Assembly: GCF_002261345.1 (NCBI RefSeq)
Contig: NZ_NEVT01000006.1
Location: 868,001 to 932,000 of the forward strand
DNA: 64,000 bases
Direction: 5' to 3'
Source of the DNA: Bordetella genomosp. 2
GTDB lineage: Bacteria > Pseudomonadota > Gammaproteobacteria > Burkholderiales > Burkholderiaceae_B
Under the pieces are notes generated by a model that saw only the letters and a program-made list of their open reading frames with translations, did not search any database and was not told the origin of the DNA. Below, one piece after another: positions 28,879-36,930 of this stretch. The position numbers were made by a program, and so were the translations under genes. The stretch's first letter is position 1; every line of letters begins with the position of its first letter.

Positions 28879-29381
28879 CGCTTTTTGCCCTTGAAATCCA
28901 GAACGGGATCCAGTTTGGCACGCTCGATGTCGGCGAGCGTGAAGTTCAGCACCTGGATGTCGTCCTTCTTTGCCTCAAATTCGAGACCGAACACGGTCTG
29001 GTGCGCTTCGGCGGCCGTGCCGCCATCGGCCGCCTGGCCGGCCTCGGGGGCGGTCAGGATGCCGGAAAACACCTTGCGGCCGTCCAGCGGCTGGCGCAGT
29101 TTGATCTCGACGCGTTCGCCCGCGAAGCGGCGCAGCTCGGCCTCGGTGCGCAACGGGCGATCGACGCCCGGCGAGCCGACTTCCAGCCGCTTGTAGTCGA
29201 TGTTCTCGACCTCGTAGACGCGCGACAACTGGCGGGAGACCTGTTCGCAATCTTCGATGCGCACGCCACCCGCCTTGTCGATGGTGACACGCAAAAGACC
29301 GAGCGCAGCACGTTCGACGTCGACCAGTTCGACGTCCATGCCAGCCAGTGCCTCTTGGGTCAATGCGTATAAATCAGCCAT
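28875..29381 (-). CDS. rimP: Ribosome maturation factor RimP
   Basis: A 168-residue 30S maturation factor and first gene of the operon. I choose the ATG at 29381 ([20 protein letters not shown]) because family members start here. Another in-frame ATG at 29405 would add eight residues (MQPIFFEC), but that codon sits inside a hairpin. The conserved core [19 protein letters not shown] is intact. An insert of about 15 residues ([17 protein letters not shown]) sits in the C-terminal SH3-like domain. A terminator-like hairpin with a T-run lies just upstream. Confidence 0.95.
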   Translation of the reverse strand: MADLYALTQEALAGMDVELVDVERAALGLLRVTIDKAGGVRIEDCEQVSRQLSRVYEVENIDYKRLEVGSPGVDRPLRTEAELRRFAGERVEIKLRQPLDGRKVFSGILTAPEAGQAADGGTAAEAHQTVFGLEFEAKKDDIQVLNFTLADIERAKLDPVLDFKGKKR

Positions 29382-29387
29382 ACACTC

Positions 29388-29415
29388 AAAAAAAATGGGC
29401 TGCATGCCCAGCCCA
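29388..29415 (-). terminator. Intrinsic-terminator-like hairpin in the rimP leader
   Basis: On the minus strand a 7-bp stem (TGGGCTG/CAGCCCA, 29396-29402 with 29409-29415, 6-base loop) is followed directly by eight T (29395-29388). It ends only 6 bases before the rimP ATG at 29381. It could end rluB transcripts, or act as an attenuator of the rimP-nusA-infB operon. Confidence 0.65.
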
Positions 29416-29724
29416 CCGTATCGCCCGGCGCCCGGATCGGGTTTCTGCGAAGCGCCAAGCTCCGCCGCGGGATGCCCCGCCAGGAAACCCAATACCGGGC
29501 CCGAGCCCAAATATTGCGACCTTGTTTTCCGCCCCGGGCCCAATCCGGCGACCGCGCTTCGGGTCGGACCGGATACCGCCGGGCGCGGCATCCGGCGCGC
29601 AACCAAAGGCGTGCGCGCCATGAAAACCAACAATTTTACCAGATAACCGGGAAAATTACCTGATGCGTCGCGGGTTTACGGCCAGGGCGCCACGCCCGCG
29701 CGCGCCTGGCGCGACAGCGGCCGG
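29416..29724 (-). other. Non-coding leader between rluB and rimP
   Basis: This 309-base stretch holds no gene that I can support. It must contain the promoter and leader of the rimP operon unless that operon is read from rluB. A minus-strand TAAAAT (29638-29633) is the best -10 candidate; no good -35 is seen. Short in-frame extensions of rimP into this region lack family support. Confidence 0.5.
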
Positions 29725-31458
29725 TCAGCGACCGCCCCGCCCTCGTCCGCCGCCCAGGAACCCGAGCCGGGATTCGTGCGCCGAAGCGCTCTTGGGCTGC
29801 CAGTCGTCGCCGCGGCCGCCGCTGCGCTGCGAGCGGGATTTGCCGGACGACGCCTTGCCGGGCCGCGCGGGCTGGTTGCCGCGTGCCGCCCCCTGGCCGC
29901 CGGGCTTGGCCCGGCCGCCCTTGCGGGGGCCGGCCGGCGCGGCCGCAACATCGGCCGGATTGGCCGCCGCGGCACCGGCCGGCGCATTCTTGCCACGGCG
30001 CGGCTTGCCGCTCTTGGTGGCCTTGCCGCCCGCCGCCGCCTTGCCGCCGGCCGGCTTGGGCTTGCCGCCGGCCGCCTTGCCGCCGCCCTTGCCGGCCTTG
30101 CGGCCGGAATCCTTGCCGAGGGGATGGCCGTTGGCATATCCGCCCGTGAACATCAGGCCGGTGCCGAACGGATCGGAAGGACACGCCGCCACCTGTCCGG
30201 CACTGCCCTGGCGGCCGCCCTGCAGCTTGCCGCGCCGGCCGATGCGCGCGCCGTTCATGCCGTTGCGCTCCAGGGTGCCGAACCCGGGCGGCAGCGCGCT
30301 GTCGTGCGAGCGCGGCTGGCGCGCGTGCCGGCCGTCGTCGTCGGCGTCGTCGTCGCGCAACAGACCGAGCTGGACCATCAGCGCCGTCACCAGCGACGGC
30401 TCTAGCTCCTCCCAGCGGCCGCGCCGCAAGGTGCGAGGCAGGACGATGTCGCCGAAACGGGTGCGGATCAGGCGGCTGACCGTGACGCCCACCGCCTCGA
30501 ACATGCGGCGCACTTCGCGGTTGCGCCCCTCTTGCAGGGTCACGCGGTACCAGCGGTTGCTGCCGTCGCCGCCCAGGTAGTCGAGCGCGCCGAAAGCGGC
30601 CTGGCCGTCCTCCAGCTCGATGCCCTCGACCAGCGACTTGCGCGCCGCCTCGTCCATTTCGCCCAGCACGCGCACCGCGTATTCGCGTTCGGTGCCGTAG
30701 CGCGGATGCATGATGCGATTGGCCATGTCGCCCGACGTGGTGAAGATGAGCAGGCCTTCGGTATTCAGGTCCAGGCGCCCCACCGACAGCCATTTGCCGG
30801 TGCGCAGCTTCGGCAGGCGGGCGAATACGCTGGCCCGGCCGCCCGGGTCGTCATGGCTGACGATCTCGCCGGCCGGCTTGTGATACAGGATGACGCGCGG
30901 CGGCTTTTTGGCGTTGGGCCGGGCGATCGGCTTGCCGTTGACGCGCACCTGGTCCGACGGCGACACGCGCTGCCCGATATGGGCCGGCTCGCCATTGACC
31001 GACACCCGGCCGGCGGTGATGAGTTCTTCCATTTCGCGGCGCGAGCCGATACCGGCATCCGCCAGCACCTTGTGCAGCTTGGGCATGGCCGCATCGCTGT
31101 TCAGATACTTGCCCAGCCGCTGCTCGAGGCGGGCGGACTGATCCAGGTAGGCCAGCGCCTGTTCGGCCTCGCGCTCGGCGGCGCGGGGATCGGCCTCGGA
31201 AGCCGGCGCGGCCGGCTCGGCCCGGGCTTCGCCCTGGCCCTGGCCGGCCGCCGCGGCATCGCCCCGGCGGCGGCGGAATGGCGTGCGCAGCTTGCGGCCG
31301 CGACCGCGGTTGCCCGCCGCGGCGTCGCCGCCTTCGCCCCCCGCGCCATCGGCCGGCACGGGCTCGGCCACTGCGGGCGCCGCCGTGGCGCCCAGTTCGG
31401 AAACGGGAAAATCGTCTTGTTGCATCGTATTCGTTGTATTCGTTGTATTGGTTGTCAC
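29725..31458 (-). CDS. rluB: 23S rRNA pseudouridine synthase, RluB/RsuA family, with long tails
   Basis: A 577-residue protein, about twice the size of the E. coli core enzyme. An S4 RNA-binding domain ([20 protein letters not shown]) precedes the synthase domain with the catalytic Asp in [16 protein letters not shown] and the later [14 protein letters not shown]. The first 110 residues are charged and Ala-rich; the last 150 are Gly/Lys/Ala-rich low complexity, probably RNA-binding. I place the start at the GTG at 31458, which follows GGAG at 8-base spacing. The ATG at 31425 has no ribosome site. A three-copy 9-base repeat lies between the two starts. It lies 17 bases after scpB, so co-transcribed. 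Confidence 0.88.
   Translation of the reverse strand: MTTNTTNTTNTMQQDDFPVSELGATAAPAVAEPVPADGAGGEGGDAAAGNRGRGRKLRTPFRRRRGDAAAAGQGQGEARAEPAAPASEADPRAAEREAEQALAYLDQSARLEQRLGKYLNSDAAMPKLHKVLADAGIGSRREMEELITAGRVSVNGEPAHIGQRVSPSDQVRVNGKPIARPNAKKPPRVILYHKPAGEIVSHDDPGGRASVFARLPKLRTGKWLSVGRLDLNTEGLLIFTTSGDMANRIMHPRYGTEREYAVRVLGEMDEAARKSLVEGIELEDGQAAFGALDYLGGDGSNRWYRVTLQEGRNREVRRMFEAVGVTVSRLIRTRFGDIVLPRTLRRGRWEELEPSLVTALMVQLGLLRDDDADDDGRHARQPRSHDSALPPGFGTLERNGMNGARIGRRGKLQGGRQGSAGQVAACPSDPFGTGLMFTGGYANGHPLGKDSGRKAGKGGGKAAGGKPKPAGGKAAAGGKATKSGKPRRGKNAPAGAAAANPADVAAAPAGPRKGGRAKPGGQGAARGNQPARPGKASSGKSRSQRSGGRGDDWQPKSASAHESRLGFLGGGRGRGGR
31427..31453. repeat. 9-base tandem repeat at the rluB 5' end
   Basis: Three direct copies of GTATTCGTT (the third has one mismatch) on the plus strand. 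If translation starts at the GTG at 31458, they encode repeated Thr-Thr-Asn. Because the unit is 9 bases, copy changes keep the frame. Confidence 0.75.
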
Positions 31459-31475
31459 AGAGACAGCTCCAGATT

Positions 31476-32546
31476 TCAAGCTTGGGCGAGCCCGCCGCGG
31501 GCCGGCTCGTCTGTATCGGGGGTCGGCGGCACCTCGGGCGCGTGATCAGGCCCGGGCGGCTCGACATCCGGGCCGGGCTCCTGCGGTTCGACCTCGGGCT
31601 CGGGCGGCTGCGGTTCGACTTCGGGTTCGGGCGGCTGCGGCTGAACGTCCGGTTCGGCAGGCTGCGGCTCGACTTCCGGCTCGGGAGCAGGCGGCGCGAT
31701 TTCGGGCGTGGTCGCGGGCGGTTCGATCTCCGGCCGGGATGCCGGAAGAGCGATCTCCGGCCCGGGCGTCACGGGCTCGGCCTCGGGAGGCGTCTGCCCC
31801 GGGGCAATGGTATCGGGCGCCGGCGGCGCCACTTCCGGCTCGCGCGGAGCGGCATTGTCCGCTGCGGCCGCGGCGGCGACGATGGCGGCGCCGGCGGCCA
31901 CGCCCGTCCCCTCGCCTTCCGTCGTGGCGGCCTCTTCGCCTTGCGCCACGTCGGCCTCGGCCGGCGCGTCGGGCTCGAGGGTGACCTCCGAGCCGCCCAA
32001 GTCCAGCCCTTGCAGGGCCGCGGCCGCCTGGGCCGTATCGAGCGGCGGCAGTTCGTCCAAGGCGTGCAGCCCCAGGTCGTCCAGGAACTGGCGAGTGGTG
32101 CCGAACAGGGCCGGGCGCCCCGGCGCGTCGCGATGACCGATGACCTCGATCCAGCCCCGGTCTTCGAGCGTCTTGACGATCTGCGACGAGACGGTCACGC
32201 CGCGGATGTCTTCGATATCGCCGCGCGTCACCGGCTGGCGCCAGGCCACGATGGCCAGCGTCTCCATCACGGCGCGCGAGTACTTGGGAGGTTTCTCGGG
32301 ATTGAGGCGCTCGAGGTAGCGTTGCATCTGCGGCCGGCTCTGGAAGCGCCACCCGGTGGCCAGCTGGGCCAGCTCCAGGCCCCGCTCTGTCCATTGGGCC
32401 TGCAACCCCTCCAGCAGCGTGCGCAGCCTGGCGTTATCGAACTCCGGATCCTCGCCGAACAGCTTGCGCATGTCGGCCAGTTGCATCGGCTGGCTCGCGC
32501 ACAGCAGCGCGGCCTCCAGCACGCATGTTGCCTCACTATCGTTCAT
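31476..32546 (-). CDS. scpB: Chromosome segregation/condensation protein ScpB with long acidic tail
   Basis: A 356-residue protein. The first 180 or so residues are the ScpB double winged-helix part: [20 protein letters not shown], then [20 protein letters not shown] and [20 protein letters not shown]. ScpB works with ScpA and SMC as the kleisin-associated subunit; no scpA or smc is in the window. The remaining 170 residues are Pro/Glu/Ala-rich, with four tandem nine-residue units of the PEPEVEPQP type. Such a tail is far beyond the usual ScpB length of about 190-200 and is presumably disordered. It begins 70 bases from the divergent initiator tRNA. Confidence 0.92.
   Translation of the reverse strand: MNDSEATCVLEAALLCASQPMQLADMRKLFGEDPEFDNARLRTLLEGLQAQWTERGLELAQLATGWRFQSRPQMQRYLERLNPEKPPKYSRAVMETLAIVAWRQPVTRGDIEDIRGVTVSSQIVKTLEDRGWIEVIGHRDAPGRPALFGTTRQFLDDLGLHALDELPPLDTAQAAAALQGLDLGGSEVTLEPDAPAEADVAQGEEAATTEGEGTGVAAGAAIVAAAAAADNAAPREPEVAPPAPDTIAPGQTPPEAEPVTPGPEIALPASRPEIEPPATTPEIAPPAPEPEVEPQPAEPDVQPQPPEPEVEPQPPEPEVEPQEPGPDVEPPGPDHAPEVPPTPDTDEPARGGLAQA
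31576..31683. repeat. 27-base tandem repeat in scpB
   Basis: Four adjacent 27-base units (31576-31602, 31603-31629, 31630-31656, 31657-31683), diverged from each other but aligned in length, encode the repeated Pro-Glu-Val segment of the ScpB tail. Copy changes would be in frame. Confidence 0.75.
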
Positions 32547-32575
32547 CGATACTCTGTCTGTAAAAATGGGCTAAT

Positions 32576-32604
32576 TTGCGCTAACTGTAAAAAACGGCTA
32601 TGAT
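32576..32604 (+). promoter_or_regulatory. Promoter of the initiator tRNA gene
   Basis: A TTGCGC (-35, 32576-32581) and a TATGAT (-10, 32599-32604) are separated by 17 bases. The tRNA begins 14 bases after the -10. Confidence 0.65.
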
Positions 32605-32617
32605 CTTTCTTCTCAGA

Positions 32618-32694
<77 letters not shown>

Positions 32695-32703
32695 AATTCC
32701 TTG

Positions 32704-32731
32704 AAGGCCCGGCGCATCGCCGGGCCTTTTT
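32704..32731 (+). terminator. Intrinsic terminator of tRNA-fMet
   Basis: An 11-bp stem (AAGGCCCGGCG with CGCCGGGCCTT) and a 3-base loop run into five T. It lies 10 bases after the tRNA. Confidence 0.9.
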
Positions 32732-33418
32732 GCTTGGCGCCGCCGCGGGCGCCACGGCCGCCATGGAATGCGACGGGCGCGATCGCAGACGCGACCCCGC
32801 CCTGCCCCGCGATGCGGAGGCTAGTCGAAGTGGCGCAGACTTGCGTAATGTTCACGACGTTCCTGTAGACACAGCCTGTGGGGAGATGCGCCGAAACGCC
32901 GGCGCCTCGGACCCGCACAATGCCGCGCGTATCAGTGCGCAGCGCCGCCATGGCGGCATTTGCTGAAAAAATGAACCTGAACCGCCTGGCGCCAGGAAAC
33001 TGGACGAAGGCGCAGGATACCCCTTGCCCCGAGGCAACCACCACGCCGGATCAGGTGCGGCTCGATGAACGAACCCTGTTGACCATGCGGCGGCGCCGAG
33101 CCGGCGATTCTTAGACGTATGGGACGACCATGCTGCCTGCGCGAGCGACCGGCGTATATGCGGCCTGCCAACCTGCCTGGCAACCACCACGCGGAACCCT
33201 GGGCCCGCGGTAGCGGCACCGGTTGCGTGGAGCCCGCGACGGCGATACCCGCCGCGGCGTTGCCTGCGGCCCCGAACCTGCGACATGGCCATTGCCATGA
33301 TTTTCGCGGCTGCCAATGCGGGCAGTACCGGCCGGGACGATGTTGGTCTTCACGAAGACAGTGTGTCCATTATACCTGCAATACCTGGCCGCACAAAGCA
33401 TGGCGGGCGCCCGCACCA
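32732..33418. other. 687-base stretch without a supportable gene
   Basis: No frame here has a family resemblance or a convincing ribosome site. The best small frame (32878-33114, plus) ends with a 47-residue stretch from an internal ATG (MNLNRLAPGNWTKAQ), but its third-position GC is lower than in the neighbours. The stretch sits 3' of a tRNA gene, a common integration site, yet I see no integrase remnant and no copy of the tRNA 3' end. Confidence 0.4.
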
Positions 33419-34321
33419 TCATGTGCGCGCATCCCACGGGGCGTCGCCGAAGCGCTCGGCGAGGAAATCAAGCATGGTCCGCAGGATCAGCGGCATCTGG
33501 CGCCGCGAGGCATAAACCCCATAAATGCCGAGCTCCTCGGGCGGGGTGCCAGTCAACAGCGGGACCAGGCGCCCGGCGGCAATCTCGGGCCCCGCCAGGT
33601 AGGTGGGCAGCATGGCGATGCCGCTGCCGCGCACCGCCGTGCGGGCCAGCAGCAACGCGTCGTTGGCGGTGATGCTGCCGCTGACCGGGACATCGACCCA
33701 CTCGGCGTCGCGCCTGAAGCGCCAGAGGCTCTTGCCAAAGTGCGTATGCGTCAGGCAATTGTGCTTGACCAGGTCCTCCGGCCGCGCCGGCGTGCCGTGC
33801 GCCTTCAAGTATGCCGGGGCCGCGCATACCGCCGACCGGCATGGCGCCAGCTTGCGGGCAATCAGGTTGGGGTCGAGCTCGTTGGTGATGCGCACCGCAA
33901 GATCGATGCCGTCCTCGACCAGGTTGACGATACGGTCGACCAACTGCAGGTCGACCGACGCGCCCGGGTAGCGGTCCACGAAATCGGCCACTGCGCCGGC
34001 CAGCTGCGCGGCGCCGAACGACAGGCTGACGCTGACGCGCAACTGCCCGCGCGGCTCGGCATCGGGCGCGGCCACCGCTTCGTGCATGTCGCCCATCAGA
34101 TCGAGCATGCGGCGACAGCGCGGCAGGGTCTCGGCGCCGGCCGGCGTGAGGCTGAGCCGGCGGGTCGTGCGATGCAGCAAGCGCGCGCCGACCCACGCCT
34201 CGAGCTCGGCCAGGTAGCGCGACACCATGGCGCGCGACATGTCCAGCCGCTGCGCCGCCGCCGACAGGCTGCCCCGGTCGACGACTTCGACGAACACCTG
34301 CATGGCTTTCAGGCGGTCCAT
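33419..34321 (-). CDS. LysR-family transcriptional regulator
   Basis: A 300-residue LysR regulator of the CrgA-like branch (MDRLKAMQVFVEVVDRGSLS). The HTH is at about residues 18-40 (SAAAQRLDMSRAMVSRYLAE), and the effector domain starts near residue 92 (GQLRVSVSLSFGAAQL). It lies 72 bases downstream of the COG0523 GTPase gene on the same strand, with no clear partner. The target and the effector are unknown. Confidence 0.92.
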   Translation of the reverse strand: MDRLKAMQVFVEVVDRGSLSAAAQRLDMSRAMVSRYLAELEAWVGARLLHRTTRRLSLTPAGAETLPRCRRMLDLMGDMHEAVAAPDAEPRGQLRVSVSLSFGAAQLAGAVADFVDRYPGASVDLQLVDRIVNLVEDGIDLAVRITNELDPNLIARKLAPCRSAVCAAPAYLKAHGTPARPEDLVKHNCLTHTHFGKSLWRFRRDAEWVDVPVSGSITANDALLLARTAVRGSGIAMLPTYLAGPEIAAGRLVPLLTGTPPEELGIYGVYASRRQMPLILRTMLDFLAERFGDAPWDART

Positions 34322-34393
34322 GATTGTCTCGCTCGCTGCACCAATGCCTGTTTATACCGTATTCCCCGGGCCAACGGCACGGCCCGCCGGCAT

Positions 34394-35446
34394 TCAGGCG
34401 GGCTGGCCCAGCGCCTGGCGCACCGCCCCGGCGACGGCGTCGGGATCCAGCTCGCGCAGAATGAACACCAGGCGCGTCTGGGGCTGGCCGTCCGGCCAGG
34501 CGTCGAGCGGCTCGAGGGGATACAGGTCGCGGTGCACCGCGTGCGCGACGCTGGGCCCGCCTTCGTCCTGCAAGCGCACCAGCCCTTTCATGCGCAGCAG
34601 GCCGCGGTGATGCACCTCCAGCACGCGCGACATGCCGGTCAGGAACGCGGCGCGGCTGACCGGCGCGGGCAGCGCCAGCACCGTATGACGCACCTGCGGA
34701 TGGCGCCCCGCCGCCGCGGGCGCGAAGGCGCCCAGCCAGCGTCCCAGCGCCCCCGGTTCGCGCCGGGCCGGCGCCGAGTCGAACAGCCGGCGGTCCAGCT
34801 CGACGCCAGGCCGCACGACACATTGCACCGCCGCCGGATTGACCTGGGCCACCGCCTGCCGCGCGGCGGCCAGGTCGTCCGCGCCCGCCAGGTCGGCCTT
34901 GGCGCAGGCCACGACATCGGCCAGCGCCACCTGCTGGAGCGCCTCCGGCTGGTCCAGCAGTTGCCGCCGGATGTGCCGGACGTCGACGACGGTCAGCGTG
35001 CCGCCATAGATATAGCGCTCGGCCAGGAACCGCTCGTGACGCAGGGTGAACAGGATCGCCGCTGGCGCGGCCAGCCCGGTGGTCTCGATCAGGACACGGC
35101 GGAACGGCTTGATCTGGCGCCGCAGCGCCAGCATGAACAAGTCCCGCAAGGTGTCGACCAGACCGCCATTGACGGTGCAGCAGATGCAGCCGCCCTCGAT
35201 CACCGCGACGCGGCCGTCCGCATGGCGCACCAGGTGATGATCCACCCCCACCTCGCCAAGCTCATTGACGATCACGGCGGCGTCGGCATAGGCTGGATCC
35301 CGCACCAGCCGGTTCAGTAATGTAGTTTTGCCGCTGCCGAGGAACCCGGTCAGCACGGTGACGGCGATGCGCGGGTCCGCGGCCGGGCCCGCCGATTGCG
35401 TGGCTGGAATACCTGCTTTCAAGGAGTCAGTATGGCGCTGCATCAT
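34394..35446 (-). CDS. COG0523 (CobW/ZNG) metal-chaperone-like GTPase
   Basis: A 350-residue G3E GTPase. The P-loop is VLTGFLGSGKTTLLNRL, the metal-binding CxCC motif is EGGCICCTVNGG, followed by IETTGLAAPAAI, and the CobW C-terminal domain starts near GMSRVLEVHHRGLLRMKG. COG0523 proteins bind zinc, cobalt or nickel and help load metalloproteins. The start is the ATG at 35446 or 35443, and either overlaps the start of the divergent cupin gene by about 12-15 bases. The His-rich loop seen in some members is absent. The client protein is unknown. Confidence 0.88.
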   Translation of the reverse strand: MMQRHTDSLKAGIPATQSAGPAADPRIAVTVLTGFLGSGKTTLLNRLVRDPAYADAAVIVNELGEVGVDHHLVRHADGRVAVIEGGCICCTVNGGLVDTLRDLFMLALRRQIKPFRRVLIETTGLAAPAAILFTLRHERFLAERYIYGGTLTVVDVRHIRRQLLDQPEALQQVALADVVACAKADLAGADDLAAARQAVAQVNPAAVQCVVRPGVELDRRLFDSAPARREPGALGRWLGAFAPAAAGRHPQVRHTVLALPAPVSRAAFLTGMSRVLEVHHRGLLRMKGLVRLQDEGGPSVAHAVHRDLYPLEPLDAWPDGQPQTRLVFILRELDPDAVAGAVRQALGQPA

Positions 35447-35767
35447 GCCCGCTCGGGTGAATTGATCGACATCCGGCCGCTGGGGCCGGCCCTGAAGCAC
35501 GCACGTTCGCAGGCGCTGGTGCGGGCGGACCAGATGGAAATACTACGCCTGGTGCTGCCCGCGGGCCACGTGCTGCCCACCCACGACATCGACACCAGCG
35601 CCGTTGCCCTGCAATGCCTGGAAGGCATTGCCGAACTCGAGGCGCACCACACGACGCAGGTCCTGCGGGCCGGCACGCTGGTGTACCTGGCGCCGGGCGT
35701 GCCGCGCCGCCTCACGGCGCTGGAAGACTGCGCGCTGCTGGTCACGCTGTTCCTGGACCGGTCGTAG
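35432..35767 (+). CDS. Small cupin-domain protein
   Basis: A 111-residue single-domain cupin. The ATG at 35432 follows an AAGGAG site. The beta-barrel is recognisable from LVLPAGHVLPTHDIDTSAVA (motif 1 region), CLEGIAELEA, and motif 2-like GTLVYLAPGVPRRLTALEDC. Of the usual motif 1 ligands (HxH...E) only His residues in HVLPTHD are clear, so metal binding is uncertain. Its start overlaps that of the COG0523 GTPase head to head. It is conceivably a client or partner of that GTPase, but that is inference from position. Confidence 0.75.
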   Translation: MALHHARSGELIDIRPLGPALKHARSQALVRADQMEILRLVLPAGHVLPTHDIDTSAVALQCLEGIAELEAHHTTQVLRAGTLVYLAPGVPRRLTALEDCALLVTLFLDRS

Positions 35768-35814
35768 CCGACGCGCGTCGTGCGGCATCGCCGCGCAAGG
35801 GCGACCAGAAAGCC

Positions 35815-35844
35815 AAAAGGGCCGTTCACTTGCGTGAACGGCCC
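35815..35844 (-). terminator. Intrinsic terminator of tRNA-Asn
   Basis: On the minus strand an 11-bp stem (GGGCCGTTCAC/GTGAACGGCCC, 35844-35819) with a 4-base loop runs into four T (35818-35815). It lies 9 bases after the tRNA 3' end. Confidence 0.85.
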
Positions 35845-35853
35845 TGCATACTT

Positions 35854-35929
35854 TGGCTCCCCGAGCTGGGCTCGAACCAGCGACCTGCGGATTAACAGTC
35901 CGTCGCTCTACCGACTGAGCTATCGGGGA
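35854..35929 (-). tRNA. tRNA-Asn (GTT)
   Basis: A 76-base tRNA with CCA encoded. The anticodon GTT is at 35896-35894. The acceptor stem is TCCCCGA with TCGGGGA, and the D-loop (AGCTCAGTCGGTAGAGC) and T-loop (GGTTCGAGCCC) are standard. Confidence 0.97.
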
Positions 35930-36044
35930 ACTGCTAAAGAAGCGAGATTATGACGCATCTTTTTTTTTGATGCAAGTGGCGTGGATGCAATCGTACGGGC
36001 AATCGACTTCGGCACCTGGCCATGCGTGGCGTGGCAAACTCTGA

Positions 36045-36050
36045 TATGAT
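36045..36050 (+). promoter_or_regulatory. -10 box of tRNA-Thr
   Basis: A TATGATCT identical to that before tRNA-fMet lies 70 bases before the tRNA-Thr gene. No consensus -35 is visible. Confidence 0.4.
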
Positions 36051-36119
36051 CTCGGTCTTTCGAGACGGCGCGCCATGGCGCGGCAACTTGGAAAGCGGCG
36101 CACAGCGCGCCTGTGCCAG

Positions 36120-36195
36120 GCCGGCATAGCTCAGTTGGTAGAGCAGCGCATTCGTAATGCGAAGGTCGTAGGTTCGACTCCTATTGCCGGCACCA
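36120..36195 (+). tRNA. tRNA-Thr (CGT)
   Basis: A 76-base tRNA with CCA encoded. The anticodon CGT is at 36153-36155. The acceptor stem GCCGGCA pairs with TGCCGGC. The D arm (AGCTCAGTTGGTAGAGC) and T arm (AGGTTCGACTCCT) are standard. Confidence 0.95.
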
Positions 36196-36204
36196 GTTTC
36201 AAGT

Positions 36205-36236
36205 AAAAAGGGCAGCCCACATGGGCTGCCCTTTTT
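36205..36236. terminator. Bidirectional intrinsic terminator
   Basis: A 15-bp perfect dyad, AAAAAGGGCAGCCCA (36205-36219) with TGGGCTGCCCTTTTT (36222-36236), has a CA loop. It gives a T-tailed hairpin on both strands, serving tRNA-Thr and the convergent maiA. Confidence 0.9.
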
Positions 36237-36249
36237 GCTGTGCGCCGCC

Positions 36250-36894
36250 CTATTCGGCGTCGGGCTGCTTTTCCGGCGCGGCCAGGTCGAAGGCCGGCAG
36301 TTCGCGGCAGGCGGCGTCGATGCGCGTGATGGTGGGCAGCGCGGACAGGTCGCAGTCGAAGCGGCGCGCGTTGTAGACCTGCGGCACCAGGCAGAGGTCG
36401 GCCAGGGTGGGCGTGTCGCCGTGACAATAACGGCCGGTGGACGAGGAATGCGCCAGCATGGCCTCGACCGACTCCAGGCCCAGCTTGACCCAGTGCCGGT
36501 ACCAGTCGTTCTTGGCTTCTTCGCTGACCTGCAGGTCGCGCTTGAGGTACTTGAGCACGCGCAGGTTGTTCAGCGGATGCGTGTCGCAGGCGATGGTCTG
36601 CGCGATGGCGCGCACCCGCGCGCGCCCGACGGGATCGGCCGGCAGCAGCGCGGGCTGCGGATGGGTTTCGTCGAGGTATTCCATGATGGCCAGCGACTGC
36701 CCGATGACGGCGTCGCCGTCGACCAGCGTGGGCACCAGGGCGCTGGGGTTGAGCGCCCGGTACGATTCGGCCAGCTGCTGCCCGCCGTCTTTCAGCAGAT
36801 GCACGCCCAGGTATTCGTAAGACAGGCCTTTCAGGTTCAGCGCGATGCGCACGCGGAAGGCGGCCGAACTGCGAAAGTAGCTGTACAACTGCAT
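36250..36894 (-). CDS. maiA: Maleylacetoacetate isomerase (zeta-class GST)
   Basis: A 214-residue glutathione S-transferase of the zeta class. It isomerises maleylacetoacetate (or maleylpyruvate) to the fumaryl form using glutathione. The N-terminal thioredoxin fold opens MQLYSYFRSSAAFRVRIALN, where the SSxxxRVRIAL motif carries the active-site serine. ALVPTLVDGDAVIGQSLAIM and the C-terminal GDTPTLADLCLVPQVYNARR are typical. No homogentisate or gentisate genes lie here. It follows ispH by 36 bases on the same strand, so may share its transcript, though the functions are unrelated. Confidence 0.9.
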   Translation of the reverse strand: MQLYSYFRSSAAFRVRIALNLKGLSYEYLGVHLLKDGGQQLAESYRALNPSALVPTLVDGDAVIGQSLAIMEYLDETHPQPALLPADPVGRARVRAIAQTIACDTHPLNNLRVLKYLKRDLQVSEEAKNDWYRHWVKLGLESVEAMLAHSSSTGRYCHGDTPTLADLCLVPQVYNARRFDCDLSALPTITRIDAACRELPAFDLAAPEKQPDAE

Positions 36895-36930
36895 GAGGTC
36901 TCCTTGGACGGACGTAGGGGCCGGGATGGC

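Noticed and set aside
32878..33114. A 78-codon plus-strand frame after tRNA-fMet
   Set aside because: No ribosome site or family resemblance, and weaker codon bias than neighbours. Kept only as a remark in the gene-free stretch.
36250..36894. maiA as part of a homogentisate or gentisate pathway operon
   Set aside because: None of the partner genes (hmgA, fahA, gentisate dioxygenase) is nearby; the gene only follows ispH.
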